Positions 34,156-46,300 of a stretch of DNA of 64,000 nucleotides are shown piece after piece. The notes below the pieces were generated by a model. That model did no database searches, was not told where the DNA came from, and was given only the letters and a program-made list of their open reading frames with translations. The position numbers and the translations under genes are program-made. Numbering within the stretch: the first letter of the stretch is position 1; each line of letters starts with the position of its first letter. The DNA is taken from positions 68,543,739 through 68,607,738 of the forward strand of contig CM070548.1 in assembly GCA_036346405.1 (NCBI GenBank), in the 5' to 3' direction. Source of the stretch: Phyllostachys edulis (Eukaryota; Streptophyta; Magnoliopsida; Poales; Poaceae).

Positions 34156-34842
34156 ACTGAACAACACCAGAGGTTTAGGTGCAATGGAATGTGTGCTCTG
34201 ATGCATTGCTGTTCAATTGCTACATTACCGTGATGGAGATACCCTTTAATTGTTTCTTGTATTAATAAAGGCCTAGTCAAATTAATCAAGTTATCAAAGG
34301 TTATTTTTACTGAATGGCATTGCTTAGGCGCTTTCATTTCGTGCCAATTGTTGAGAAGCGTGTAACTGGATAAGATGGCCTTATGAGCAACACACATATA
34401 TGTGCCAATGATTTTGTGGCCTTAACTATGGCAATCCTCACGAATAGTAGGGAGAAGTTTGTAAGTCGCAAAAGGAGCACAAAAAAACAGCCAGCCCCAA
34501 TGGTTCTCATCCTAATCACCTGGGAACTATGGAAAGAACAAAATACGAGTCTTCAACAACAACAATGCATCTCCTCGCACACTCATAGGGAAAATAAAGA
34601 AGGAAACACGTGCTTGGTGTTTAGCGGGAGCGATGCACCTAGCGCCCATCACTTTGGGAGAGTAGCATACTAGCTTTCGTTTTGTTTTCCCTGTTTCTTT
34701 TCTTCCTTGTATAGTGACCTTTTGGTTCTCTTAATTAATTAACGGCAGGCTGCCTGCCAGTTCCTTTAAAAAAATGAAAATGATTTCGTGACGGCAAAAG
34801 ATTGTGCTAATCTATTAATTAATTGAAGGGCAATAACTTGCG
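34156..34842 (+). other. FMO 3' flank, no gene seen
   Basis: AT-rich sequence follows the FMO stop, with an AATAAAGG at about 34263 that could serve as a polyadenylation signal. The rest is unclassified. The ORF at 34383-34673 shows no recognisable domain and is not called. Confidence 0.5.
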
Positions 34843-34990
34843 AAATTGGTTCGAGGAAGTTATGCGTCGTCGGGGATGGAATGGCCGGCTGGAGCCGGCG
34901 TGCACCGGGAGGGGGCCACGCCGTGACTGTCATGGACCAGAGCGCCGACGCCAGCGCCCGGCGGTCATTGGCTGTACGGCAAAGCTCGCC
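34843..34990 (+). pseudogene. FMO exon-1 fragment, decayed
   Basis: Reading through one frame change gives VCVVGDGMAGWSRR...GGGHAVTVMDQSAD. This aligns with the N-terminus of the intact FMO (VCVIGAGMAGLAAARALRQE, then GHVVTVLEQSGD). The DNA match extends to the CATTGGCTGTACG segment. The second glycine of GxGxxG is kept, but the helix after it is frameshifted. It covers only residues of about 13-55, with nothing of later exons visible. It probably is what remains of a tandem FMO duplicate. Confidence 0.82.
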
Positions 34991-35634
34991 AAATACAGTG
35001 ATCTACAGGTACACCTCCAGGCACATGCATGTATTTGGAAGCAAGTCGTGTCTTTATCACTGTATCTCTACTACTTAAAAAAAAAGTGATTGGTGGTCGT
35101 CTGTCCTCCCTCAACGGTGGAGATGCCTCGATGGAGCTCTTGACATCCGTTGGATCGGCGGCGAGTGATGTCTAGGTCCGGCCGAAGGTCACGAACCGCT
35201 CCCTCGCTCCACACCCCACGCCCAAACCGCCGCCCCACGCCTCCCTCCCATCCGCCCCGTGCCTCCCGTGCTTGTCTCCCTCTCTCCCTCTTTCGTGCGG
35301 CCGACGCCGCCGTCCTCCCTCTTCCCCACACTCAACGCAGCCGTCCTCACTCTTCCCCCCGCCTGACGCCGCCGTACTCCGTGGATCTCCGTCGACCGCC
35401 GCCCTCAGATCCAGACCAAGGCGCAGACGAGCGCCTCAGGCCCCTCCTCATCCTTGTTGGTCCCCCTATACCACCGCAGCCACAGCCGCCGTGGGGGGCG
35501 GCAGGGTGACGGACTAAGAAGCGGCGACGTAGGGACGAGGAGTCCCCGCAGGCGAACGGCGTGGTGGTGGTGGAGGTAGGGGAGAGGGAGGCTATGATGG
35601 AGAGGAAGAAGAAGAAGCAGAAGTCCTCCATGGC

Positions 35635-36265
35635 TGGCTCGTCGAGGTCACCGAGGAGTACAGGCTCGTCTCTGACACGCTCTACCTCACCATCTCCTAC
35701 ATCGACCGATTCCTCTCCGCCAACACCATCAACCGCTAGAAGCTCCAGCTACTCATTGTCTTCGCCATGCTCATTGCCTCGTAAGCACCCATTTCATCCT
35801 GCATTACATTGCAAAATGTTTGATTTGTTTAAGAAATAAGGTTGAGTTTGGATTCGTGGGGTGGATCCAGGAAGTGTGAGGAGATCAACCCCACAAACGT
35901 GGAGGACTTCTGCTACATCACCGACAACACATACATGAAGCAAGTGGTGGGTGTCGTGCCTGGCTCATTTTGTGTAAGATCTTGCAACCGGTTGATGCTA
36001 AAATGCTAATTTGAGTTGTGTTCTTGTTGCTTGTGGGGATGTGTAGGTTGTTAAGATGGAGAATGATATACTAAATCTTCTCAAGTTTGAGATGGGCAAT
36101 CCTACCACCAATACATTCCTGAGGTAAATCACAAACTGAATTAGTCTAAATTGTTACTCCCATCCTTGTTTCTCAGCATGGATCTGTTGCTAAATATTAT
36201 GTATTTGTGTTTCCTTCCATGTTTTCAGGATGTTCATTAGATCTAGCCAAGAAGATAAGAAGTTA
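35635..36265 (+). pseudogene. A-type cyclin gene fragment (cyclin box), captured
   Basis: Four pieces read as consecutive exons of a plant CYCA cyclin box: 35635-35780 (WLVEVTEEYRLVSDTLYLTI, then SYIDRFLSANTINR), 35871-35946 (CEEINPTNVEDFCYITDNTY), 36047-36123 (VVKMENDILNLLKFEMGNPT) and 36229-36265 (RMFIRSSQEDKK). GT-AG introns are kept between them. A TAG at about 35740 replaces the usual glutamine after INR. Homology stops after the fourth piece, so the second cyclin fold and destruction box are missing. A-type cyclins activate CDKs in S and G2/M phase; this fragment cannot encode one. Retained introns mean DNA-level capture, not retroposition. Confidence 0.9.
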
Positions 36266-36600
36266 ATAACACACAATTATGATTTATTATAGTTGAGTTC
36301 TAGTGTTATTTAGATTGCTTGCTGCCTGTGTACAACAATAGTTGATTTGTACTTCATTTATGCAATATCACATTGATTGTTTGGCTAAACTGCAAAAATA
36401 GTTGATTTTTGGATTTTGGTTGTTTTATATGTTGCACTGTGATTGACGATGTACTTACATTGTAGTCTGCATGTGTTGTCTATTCAAGGATGATACTTTA
36501 TCTCTTTCATGACACTCGGGTCTTGATGTAGTAGGCATTTATGAAGTACAATGAATGGAAGGTCAAGAAGAAAATCTCTGGGATGAACTAAGAAAGAAAA

Positions 36601-36864
36601 TAATGTAGCCAACTAGCCATAAAGATATGCACATCTTTAATTCAATGGAAAGAGGTTTCTCGTTTGTTTTATTTTATTTTGGTCAAGAAAGATGAGCATT
36701 TTCACATTGTCGTTTCAGGTACAGGTGGCACATACATCGCTGGAGATGACGAACATAGAAGGGAACAAGAAGAATAGTGGCAAACATAGAAGGGAACAAG
36801 AAGAATAGTGGCAATCTTTTTGGTAAGAAACTAATGCACCTATTAAGTAGATAACTCCTAATAC
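36601..36864 (+). repeat. Internal direct duplication in the Helitron, copy A
   Basis: It is nearly identical to 38436-38668. Copy A is 31 bases longer because the segment CATAGAAGGGAACAAGAAGA...GTGGCAA is present twice in tandem (about 36757-36818). Confidence 0.92.
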
Positions 36865-38435
36865 TAATGCAGTAGTGTGCTCCATCCCATGAACCGTTCA
36901 TGCATCCAGCCAAAATTAAAAATAGTTACTAGAAACGTATTCCTATTTTGTGTGTTTTAAAATTTTGAGCAAAATCATCAAGATTTTTTAGATCCTTCTG
37001 AGTCGTGGGACTAATATATGGTAGGACAAAATATTGCATCATTCTACCGGTTATCAATGTCTTTGGAACCATGACCAAATCTGAAGTCGAGTAGCGACAA
37101 ATAATAAAGGCAGTGCATGCATCACACCTATACCATCATTCAAATGTTTTTGAAAAACATCTAGACTAGAAAGTGGAAACAATTTCATGTGTATTTAGAA
37201 AGAAACTTATAGACAAGTATTTTTGGTAGAAAACATCTCAGGAGTTGTTCTTCATAGAGGCAAGAATAGAGGCACAACAGTTTTGAGGGCTTGAAGCACA
37301 ACCAGTTGTCTTCCTGTCGTTCAACCACGTTTTCCCCAAAAGTTTTGAGTTCTCTTGTTGACTCTTTTGGGGGGTACAATCGACGCTTTCTGGTCGGGAT
37401 TGGGTGCTTAGGTTGGCAATCACAGGAATGTTTTTCGTGTCATGTGTATAGAACATACATAGAATGTACATACTCAATCATCTAACTGGTTGATATCTTT
37501 ATCACTCTCAGATACTAAGCTTTTGAGCACATTTAGTATAATGCAGTAGAAGAACTAAATGTAAATATTCGGTGTGGTAAGATATCAACCATTAAATCAT
37601 TAAATGGATAGATGGTCATTCCATAACATGTGAGTCATATGTTACTTATTCTTCTTAATTTGCTATATTTTGTAGTTACTTTACCTTTGGAACTATTCGT
37701 TGCTACAGTTTTATGATTGATGCTCCTGATTTCTTTTTCAAGTGTGTTATCTCCCTTTGGATTATAGTTGATTTTCTTTATTACAACAGAATACAACAAA
37801 TCATTCTAACATTTGGAGAATGGGGTAAGATTTATGTCTTATCCTTTTGATTATGACTTGGTCAAGCTGGATGTACCTCATTATTTTAAGGATCAATGTT
37901 GTTCTTTTTAGCCTAATTAGTTTGGATGTACCTCATTCAATTTTTAGTACTAAAGAAGTGAAATTTAAATGAAATTAGAGGCAGATGAGTGTGAATGACC
38001 AACAATGAAAGTTACTCAACTTTTTTAGATCTAGGATGGCCTCATCCTACTAAGATCCTAACCTTGCACAATTCACTTGAATCAATACAATCTTATTTGC
38101 TGTAACATTTTTTATGCTCAGTTGGCACTTGGCATTCATACATTTTCTTTTCTGCTTTCACTCGGGTGGAACTCGTGATTTATTTTTGTTGGTACATGGC
38201 AGCTTCTTTGGATATACATATCCTTTAGTATTAATATTTGGAAGTTGTTAATGAAATAGGAACTGACTAAAGTTTACTATTTCTAAGATATTTATCTTTG
38301 ATCCATTTTTTTATTCCAGCTATGCTGTAATTTTATTTTGGCACTGGCAGTAAACACAAATTATTTATAATAGATAGTGCTTGTGGCTGCATGCATCTCA
38401 ACAATTGGTGTAGCTGTCAATGCGATTGTAGAAAT

Positions 38436-38668
38436 TAATGTAGCCAACTAGCCATAAAGATATGCACATCTTTAATTCAATGGAAAGAAGTTTCCCGTTG
38501 GTTTTATTTTGTTTTGGTCAAGCAAGATGAGCCTTTTCATATTGTCATTTTAGGTACAGGTGGCACATACATCGCTGGAAATGACGAACATATAAGGCAA
38601 CAAGAAGAGCAGTGGCAATCTTTTTGGTAAGAAACTAATGCACCTATTAAGTAGATAACTCCTAATAC
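38436..38668 (+). repeat. Internal direct duplication in the Helitron, copy B
   Basis: It starts TAATGTAGCCAACTAGCC and ends CTCCTAATAC, as copy A does, with about a dozen substitutions. The two copies are 1.6 kb apart in the same orientation. Confidence 0.92.
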
Positions 38669-39254
38669 AAGGATCAGGTTAATGTGGTGTTCAATATATG
38701 TGCACAAATTATTGAATAGGTGTTCCTGCCTCGGATACCTCTTTGCTCATCTGACGACGATATGTTCCAGTTGTCGAAATTTTCCACTAATGGTCTCATC
38801 GTCCTTTTCTCTTCTTCGTTTTTTTTACTTGGCGGAGGCAATCGGTTGGAAAACATACAAGCAGCATCAATGAGGCGTATGCTACCCCAAGTAATATATA
38901 TTTTGATGTTTTGTGATAATAAACTGTGTAAATAACAAATTTACTTTGTAAACACAATATTTTTAATTATTATGTCATGATTCATGCTGACCGAAAGAAG
39001 CAATACATCTCCATGTTTTTTTATGACTAATTGTCCGTTTTCGTCATCTGAAAATGTTTGACGTACTAAATTTATTTTGTATGGTTATTTAGTCAAACCT
39101 GCAGCAAGGAAATCTTCTTGGCTCTGCTGCAAGACATGAAAGTTTTAACTTATGAATGACAATAGAGAGATTGGTGAGCTGTAACAACATATTCTATGCA
39201 AAAATTGATTTTTCATTGTAACGCACGGGCACCTGACTAGTGTAACTATATATG

Positions 39255-40556
39255 CTAGCTAAGTGCCTGCACGTTTATTGTGAAATACCAAATAAAATCA
39301 TTTTTTGTGTTGTATAGTAATAAAAACCATTAAAAGTATGCAAAACTCATCTTCCATTTGCTTATCATTATGCTATGGCATATGATATGAGATTCAATGA
39401 AAAAAATACACAAGGAACAAATTAGCATGGGTAGTGGGCGTGCACGTGAGTTTGTATGTGTGCTATGAGTGGGGTGTGCTTCCTCCATGTACTCTCAAAA
39501 ACAAATTACCACATGGAGAGCACACCCACCATCGAATGCAGTGAGCATGAGATGACCAAATCTTATGATGATTCTCTCTTCCCAACGAGGACCCCTCCTA
39601 TTATAGATCTGATTCTCTGAAGAACCATAATGAAGTAATTACAGCTAGAATAAAATTCACACAATAGAGAAAGGCTATGTAAAACTTATGAAAAATTTGA
39701 AGCATTAATCATGTACGTTGTGTATTCACCCATTATTACAATGAAAGCCGAAGTGACAATGCCTACCGTGAGGTCAATCCTCGTAGCATTCATGTGTTGG
39801 ATACCGAGAGGTTCTAGAAGTTGATCTCATGGTCCATCGTAGGCATCGGTAGCTTCATCCAACGCTATAGCGTTCTTCTTCTTCCACGGGGACACATTCG
39901 GGTGGCAGAGCAACCTGTTCGCTCAATGATGTTGGCCCCATGCACCACGCTGCCGCCTCAACTGCACCGTCGCTGCCTTATTTGCTCCAATTACATTGCT
40001 GCCTCACGCTCCTCATGTCCCCATCAGTGTCTGTCATCACCTACTTTACTCCCGAGCGCTACCGTTGACGGATCTCCATGCTGCAAAGTGCTCATGCGTC
40101 GTTGCCTCATCGATCACTGCTAGCTTGCTATCGCTCATGCGCTAACATCAACGCGTCACTACACGAGGCCAGGAATGACATGAATTAGAAGGGGAAGCTG
40201 GAGAGAAGAAGATCATTGTGAGCGTGACATAGGAGATGTTGATCGGGAGTGCATGGGAGTGTTTGTTAGTAGAGATCATAAGTGAAGGGGATAGTTTGTT
40301 AGGAGAGAGATTTGTTCTAGAGAGATGATAGGCATTTCCTCGTGAGAGAGGAAAAAAATCGGGTGAGTGGGGAAGGCCCACCTATCGGCACCATCTCCTT
40401 GGTGAGGAGGGGTGGGAGGACAATGAACTACCACAGAAAACATTTTTTTTACTAATTTTAATATTGGTCCCACCAGCTAGCATTATTCAAGCAGAGAGTG
40501 GTGAGGTGGCAGACTCACCACCACCACCGCTAAGTGGCTCTTTTAAGTATTAGAGA
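39255..40556 (-). mobile_element. Second candidate Helitron, minus strand
   Basis: On the minus strand it starts TCTCTAATACTTAAAAGAGC, preceded by A and closely resembling the start of the first Helitron. It ends ACGTGCAGGCACTTAGCTAG near 39255. The base after the end is C and not T. It is about 1.3 kb, without Rep/helicase or a recognisable captured gene. Its 3' end faces the 3' end of the first Helitron at a distance of 14 bases. Confidence 0.6.
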
Positions 40557-41907
40557 TACATATCACGCAGTACTATGTCATAAATGTCCACTGTGGTCCA
40601 TCTACAGTCTCCGCTTTGGAACCAGACAAATAAACGTTCCATAATTCTAAAATAAGACATTCCCTCCATCTCAAAAGTGCATAGTGCACGAATGATCTTT
40701 TCTTTTTCTTTTTCTGAGAGAGACGAGCACGAATGATCAATTGCTCAGGCTGTCGACCCGCAAGGCCACAAGGTCCAAGAATTTGACCATTTCGTGAGAT
40801 CGCATCCACTTGTATAAACTGGCCGAGGTCATGGGCTTACAGGCCACTAGATTACAAGGCCCAGCACATCTTTTACCACTGCATGACCCCCCACGTGGCA
40901 CCTCGCGCTGTCGAGATGAGGTGGCAGTGGAGCCCCCGTGCCATTCACCGCGCGCCCTCCACTGGGCCCGACCAACCAGTGTCGCCGCTGCGAGGGCCAC
41001 CCGCTCCCCCCCGCACAGGCACAGGCAGGAGTGGTTTCCTTCCCTGCGAGGCGGGGTCTACAATGTAAACCGGGTGGATAATTCATGATCGATCAAAAGT
41101 TTTCGGAACAAATACGAAAGAGGTAAATAGTTATTCAGTACTATTTATGATTAACTTTGTCTCCAAGAAAAAAATTATAAAATAGGATACAGGATAAGCA
41201 ATATCTATTCGTATGTATCCGTATATCAAATGATATGAGAAAAGTTTGTTGTGACTTTACTTAGAAACAGATAATAGATATGTATGGTGTTGCAGCTGAG
41301 CAGTCAGGGGATACTGAGCCTTTTTTTTTTCTTTGACATCTCAGCGATTAGTTTTTTCGTGTTCGTTCTGATTGCACCCCTACTATCTATTATCCTATGT
41401 AGGGGTAAAAAGAGAGAGAATAATATTCGTCCGAACGACCGACCAAATACTCACAGAGCGAATACGAGATAGAAAAATGAGTATCAAATATTGTTTATAT
41501 TCAAGTCCGACTAAAAAAAAAGAATAGAAAACCAGCAATATCCCACCGTGTCCGCTCCCATTGCACCCTGGTTTCAGCGTGCCTGCGTGGCGCTTATCTT
41601 GACTCGAGTCGAGCCAGCCAACAGTGGTCAACTCGGTGGGGCTCAGTGCCGCCTCTTTACGAAACCGCTCCTGCTATCGGCCGTCCGATCCGTGCTCCTC
41701 CTCAACCTCAGCCGTCCGATGGAGTAACGGGTCCTCCGGGGGCCAACCGAAACAGCGAGAGCACCAGCCGTCCAGCCCCAACAAACCCAAGGAAGGAAAT
41801 GTTTCTTTTTCGGACGGGCCCTTGCCTTTGCTCGTAATTGGAAACTTGTATCCATTGGAGCAGACACGATAGGCAGCATGCTATCCTGTTTCCTTTCCTT
41901 TTTCTTA
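40557..41907. other. Intergenic, no gene recognised
   Basis: It contains a GC-rich block at about 40860-41070 and an AT-rich stretch at 41090-41530. Open frames on both strands in the GC-rich block overlap each other and show no domain. Confidence 0.5.
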
Positions 41908-42609
41908 TCTTAACTAATAATCTTATAACAGATAAAAGAAATGGTTTACCCCACTTCTTTCATAACCACCGAAATAGCCACTGCACTACTTCTTCATATA
42001 CACACACCGAAATTTATTGTCATCGCACTCCTTCCTGTCTCGTGCCTTGTCCCTCACGTTACGACTTGCCAGGCAGTGGCGTCGGGGACGGAAAAAGCAC
42101 CGGGAGGGAAGGGAGGAGATACAGAGATGAAGTCATTCTTCCCTTACCGTGTCGTCGTTTCGAGTTCACTGCATCGCGTCCTCTTCATCCTAATCATCTC
42201 CTATGATGCCTCCTCCCTTGACCTCCTCCCACTTCCTCGCCACGATGTGCCTGGGAGAGCTACAGAAGCCAATGGCTATGAGAACCGGATCGCAGCTTGG
42301 GTTCAGGGTGAAAGAAGGTGGTCGTCGATGCGTAATCCTGTTCCTTGCTGGCCAACAATGGCTAGAAATGGGTAGCACATCCAGAAGGGAAGTCAGTATC
42401 AACTTCAATTTCCAAAGGTAAACAATTTATGAGCTTAAAATTTTAATTTTTAGGTAGTAGTAGCGGGTGATGCAATAGGCGGAGTTAATATTTCTGTTTA
42501 TATATGTGTGAAATAAAATTGATATTTATCATACGGTTTAGAATTCCATCTGCTGATATATATCACTATCCTTTTGAAGTTCTGTTGCAACGTACGAGTA
42601 CCCTATTAG
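41908..42609 (+). mobile_element. Third candidate Helitron, short
   Basis: It starts TCTTAACTAATAATC, preceded by A. It ends GTTGCAACGTACGAGTACCC...TTAG followed by T at 42610. The 3' end resembles the GTTGCAACGCACGGG tails of rice Helitrons. It is only 702 bases. Inside is a GC-richer part (42020-42400) without a recognised gene. Confidence 0.45.
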
Positions 42610-43349
42610 TCATTCCGTAAAAGATAAAATAGGGTGAACTAAATATCATGATCTCCGTTACTCTGTAGGTATCTAGGTAACACAGCTATTTTTTCTATAA
42701 TTAGAATCCATCCCCGTGAAGATAATTGAAGAAATAGTGCTGAAAAAAGGGCACAAACAAAAATCAAATGAGTATCGGTACACTAAATCTTTGACAAAGC
42801 AAAGCCTTAGTCCAAGATTAAAAAAAAATGTGTTTGTAAAGCAGTAGGGTTACTAAATATAAATTATGCCGGACTCAAAAGTTTTTAAAAATCATTTAGG
42901 GAGATTGGTGTTATTCATTGTAGGTACTTATTAAAGGCTGCATCTTATCACTATACTTTTCATATCTTCCAAATTTCATATACGCATTACCTACTTTCGG
43001 TTACCACCGTAAATCAAACCATCCCAGCACGGCACAAGTTCTGCGTGCGCTGTAGCCATCCCTCTGCTCTATGCAATATCCCCAAACCCGAGGGTCCTCT
43101 CCGCCATCCGAGAACATTAGGGAAGTTGGGCACCTGGGCTTCCGCTTCCGCCCCCAAAACTCCGAAGGAGCGGAAAAATGGAAACCAGCCTCCCAACGGA
43201 CGCCAGCAGCCAGTAGTGAAAAAGCCAGCGGAGGCAGCGGCCGCGGCGCCGCGCCCACCTCCGTTTCCCACTCCCCTCAATTCCAACCGCTATCCCCGAC
43301 ACCGGCAACAACAGCGATCCCCCCAGATTTTTTTTTCGCTCAAAAAAAA
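42610..43349 (+). other. Upstream region of the coiled-coil gene
   Basis: AT-rich DNA turns GC-rich from about 43020, as expected for a grass promoter-leader transition. Frames on both strands at 43001-43349 lie in this leader and are not supported as genes. Confidence 0.5.
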
Positions 43350-46300
43350 ATGGCGGACTCGCAGGTGAAATTCCGCTCCCAAGACCAGAGCCTCCCGCTT
43401 CCGTACCGCTGCCGCCGTAATCTAGTCAGCGCTGATGGGGTGGTTTCGGGTGTGCAGGTGGAGGGGTTGCGGAGAGCGTACGCGGAGATCATGCTGAACA
43501 TGGCCAAGGAGTCGGCGGCGCGGGTGCTGGCGGCTGAGCGGCGCGCGGCGGCGCTCGTGGGAGGGGTCGCGGCGGCCAAGGAGAACGGCGTCGCCGCGCT
43601 CGTCCGGCTCAAGGCCGTCATGGAGGCCAGGGTAAGGCCGCTCGCTCCCCCGTTCGAACTGCTTGCTTTTGTTTACTTGCTCGTTGGTTGGGTGCTTCCG
43701 TTCGAGTTGAGTTGTTTTTGTTGGTGTGCGCGCGTACGGGCGGTTTGGATTTCATGGGGTGCGATTTTGTTTGCGCGATTTAGGGGAGGTTTTTGGGGTG
43801 GGTTGTTTGGGTATCGTTCGGAATTCTTGTGTTTATTCGCGAAATTTTGGTGGTGGAAAATCCAATTCAGGTTTCGCATTTGATTGCCTTGGATTTGGAG
43901 CTCGAATGAGAGGGGTTTCGCCCTGTTCACAAATGCGGATTGGGGAAGCTGGACCTCGCGCGATTTCGTGCTTCTGCATTTTTGTTTATGTTGTGGTGTT
44001 GTTAGAATTTAGATAGCCTTCTATTGTTCAAAGTGGATTTTGTCCCCTCTTTTAGAGTTGATTATTGCAGCCTCCGGGACAATTGGGAGGCTCTTTTGTG
44101 GCTTTGTGTGAGTAGGATAGGAGAGGGGGTATGAAAAATGAGTTCTTGTTTCCCCCATTGCAGTTCTCAAGGGCCTACTGCTCAGTACTATTGATGTTAT
44201 TGGAGGTCCTAGTATCTGGAGTGTATTTAGGTTATTATAGACGTACATTTCTCAGGGAGAGCTACTGGTGTGAGTAGAACCATTATAATGAAATTGCGAA
44301 GCACAAGCTTCAACATTAACAGGTTCATAATGTGCCTTTGTTACTGTGTGTCTTGACTGATAAATTGCATCTCATGAGCGTACTTTTTTTTCTGTTAGGA
44401 AGGTGCTATTTTTAGTTGCTTCTGTTATTCTGTGCATTGATTTATAGTGTAGCATCTAGCTCGTAATGGTGATTTGGTGTGCAACCAAATTTTTATGTCC
44501 TAAGAGTAATGAAAATACTTGGTGTTTTTTATATTTACTTATGTGCCAGGTGACATTATGCAGCTGCATGAGGACTAGAACAGAAAAACACTAGTACAAG
44601 ATATACTGGCCTACGGTTTAGGGTTATTCAAGGGGTAATCGAACTACATAAAGATATAATTGCATTTGCATGGACTGCAAATGATGATTGAAATTGAGTT
44701 AGAGCATTTTGCTCTACTTTTTCTGAACCCTTGATTGCAAATTATTGCGTCAACCTCTTTTTCTTTGGTTGATTTCCACAGCACACCATTTTTTTGTTTT
44801 TGGAATATGATACATTGTAGACTGTAGTGTTTGCCTAATCTTATGGTTAACTTTACACTAGTTGTAGCATTTGTGAATGTTGATCGTTCACATTAGATCA
44901 TTTATGCCATCATATGGTCGTGTCCTATGGTCATTCCATTATCCTTCTAATGAGCTGATTGTGACATGGCATTCTTGACAGTGTACTAGACTATTTTTAA
45001 AAGTACGGTATTTACTTTCTTTACATGCAATGCATCAGATTGGCGATGTTATGAGCCAAGTCCGTAACAGACAGGGTCTCCAGCTGCTTTATGCTACCTT
45101 CAGTGCATTGGTGCAGTTCTGAACTTCTGATTGTGAAGGTTCATAGTAACAGTAGAGTTACTTCCATGTTGTGTAAAGTCCAAATTAGTTATCTTCCATT
45201 CCTATTCTATCATTAACAACTCTTCCTTCAGCGTACAATGAGAGAAGACTGCCATCCATTTGTTGCGCTATCTACCTTCAGCCTTGCTATGGAACAACCC
45301 CTGTCTATATTTTCCAGCATTCTGTATCAAGTGAGCACTGGGGATTGAGCCCCTTCCGATGTGGTGGGCTAGGGTGAATTGCACAAGTCGGTTGGGTGCC
45401 ATCAACTGTTGAACTTGATTCCGATTTGATTTTTTTTTAAAAAAAAAAATGTTTGTATGTGTAACAGCACTTGTCCAGTTATTTTTCTTTTGAGCTTTCC
45501 TTGCTTTCCTTATAATGTATAGCATTGTTTATCATTTGCTCCAGTATGTTTATAATTATAACTAGCTGTATCCTTATTCGCTATCTCATTTGTAGCTGTA
45601 TCCTTATTCGCTATCTTATTTGTAAGTGATGCATGTCTGAATCTTGCTTGCTTGCACATGTGCAGATTAAACAGGTAGAATCACAATCTTTGGCGCATGT
45701 TAATAAGATTAAGGAACTACAGGAGCAACTACATGGTGCTCAAAATACTGTAGCATCCCTTCAAGTTGAGCTGCAGAGAGCAAATACTGAATCGGAGCAG
45801 ACAAGGAAAACTTTAGCTGAGGAAAGAATAAAGAACCTTCCGACCTGTGATAAGATTAGTTCTAATAAAAACAGCAGCTCTCATTCTAAGACGCATCTCC
45901 AAGACAGAAGTGTATCGTTGAAGAATAAAAATACCACAGATGACACTTGCCGTGTTCCCACAAACGCAAAGGAGAATGGAGCTGTTGAAAACTTGGAGAG
46001 CCTATATCATTGTGGTTCTGATGTTGCATCATTTATGGCAAGAAATAAGAAACCTGAGTTGTATCGTAATGGGTGTACACAGCGTATTCATGCACTTAAA
46101 CAGCGGAGTCCGAGAGCAGATACCCCCCTTGAACAAAAAAGCAAGCAGACTAGTGCATTGAATAGCCGTTTGAAGACTGGAAAGAACCATACTGCTAAAA
46201 ACCCATGCCGCACAAGGTCCATCATGGAACAGATACTTCAAACAAAATTTCTGGCCAACTGCAAGCGCAAGAGAGGCAGACGAAGCAGGCCTAGTTATAA

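Larger units (their letters stand above)
35065..39240 (+). mobile_element. Helitron (non-autonomous) carrying cyclin gene pieces
   Basis: The 5' end TCTCTACTACTTAAA is preceded by A. The 3' end ACGCACGGGCACCTGACTAG is followed by T. Helitrons typically insert between A and T, begin TC and end CTRR, and many rice Helitrons end with a very similar CGCACGGGCA...CTAG string. No Rep/helicase sequence is visible in the 4.2 kb. The interior holds an A-type cyclin fragment with introns (35635-36265) and a 233-264-base direct duplication. A strong subterminal hairpin is not obvious, which lowers confidence slightly. Confidence 0.78.

Noticed and set aside
36683..36913. Minus-strand ORF in the Helitron duplication
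   Set aside because: The related copy at 38436-38668 does not keep the frame, so coding is unlikely.
40810..41088. Proline/arginine-rich ORFs on both strands
   Set aside because: Mutually overlapping frames in one GC-rich block, no recognisable motif or splice sites.
43001..43349. ORFs on both strands before the coiled-coil gene
   Set aside because: They sit in its GC-rich leader. The plus-strand one is the upstream extension of the same frame, and the ATG at 43350 gives the natural start of the helical domain.
45423..45450. T-tract followed by A-tract forming an inverted repeat
   Set aside because: A simple homopolymer junction in an intron, expected by slippage and not informative.
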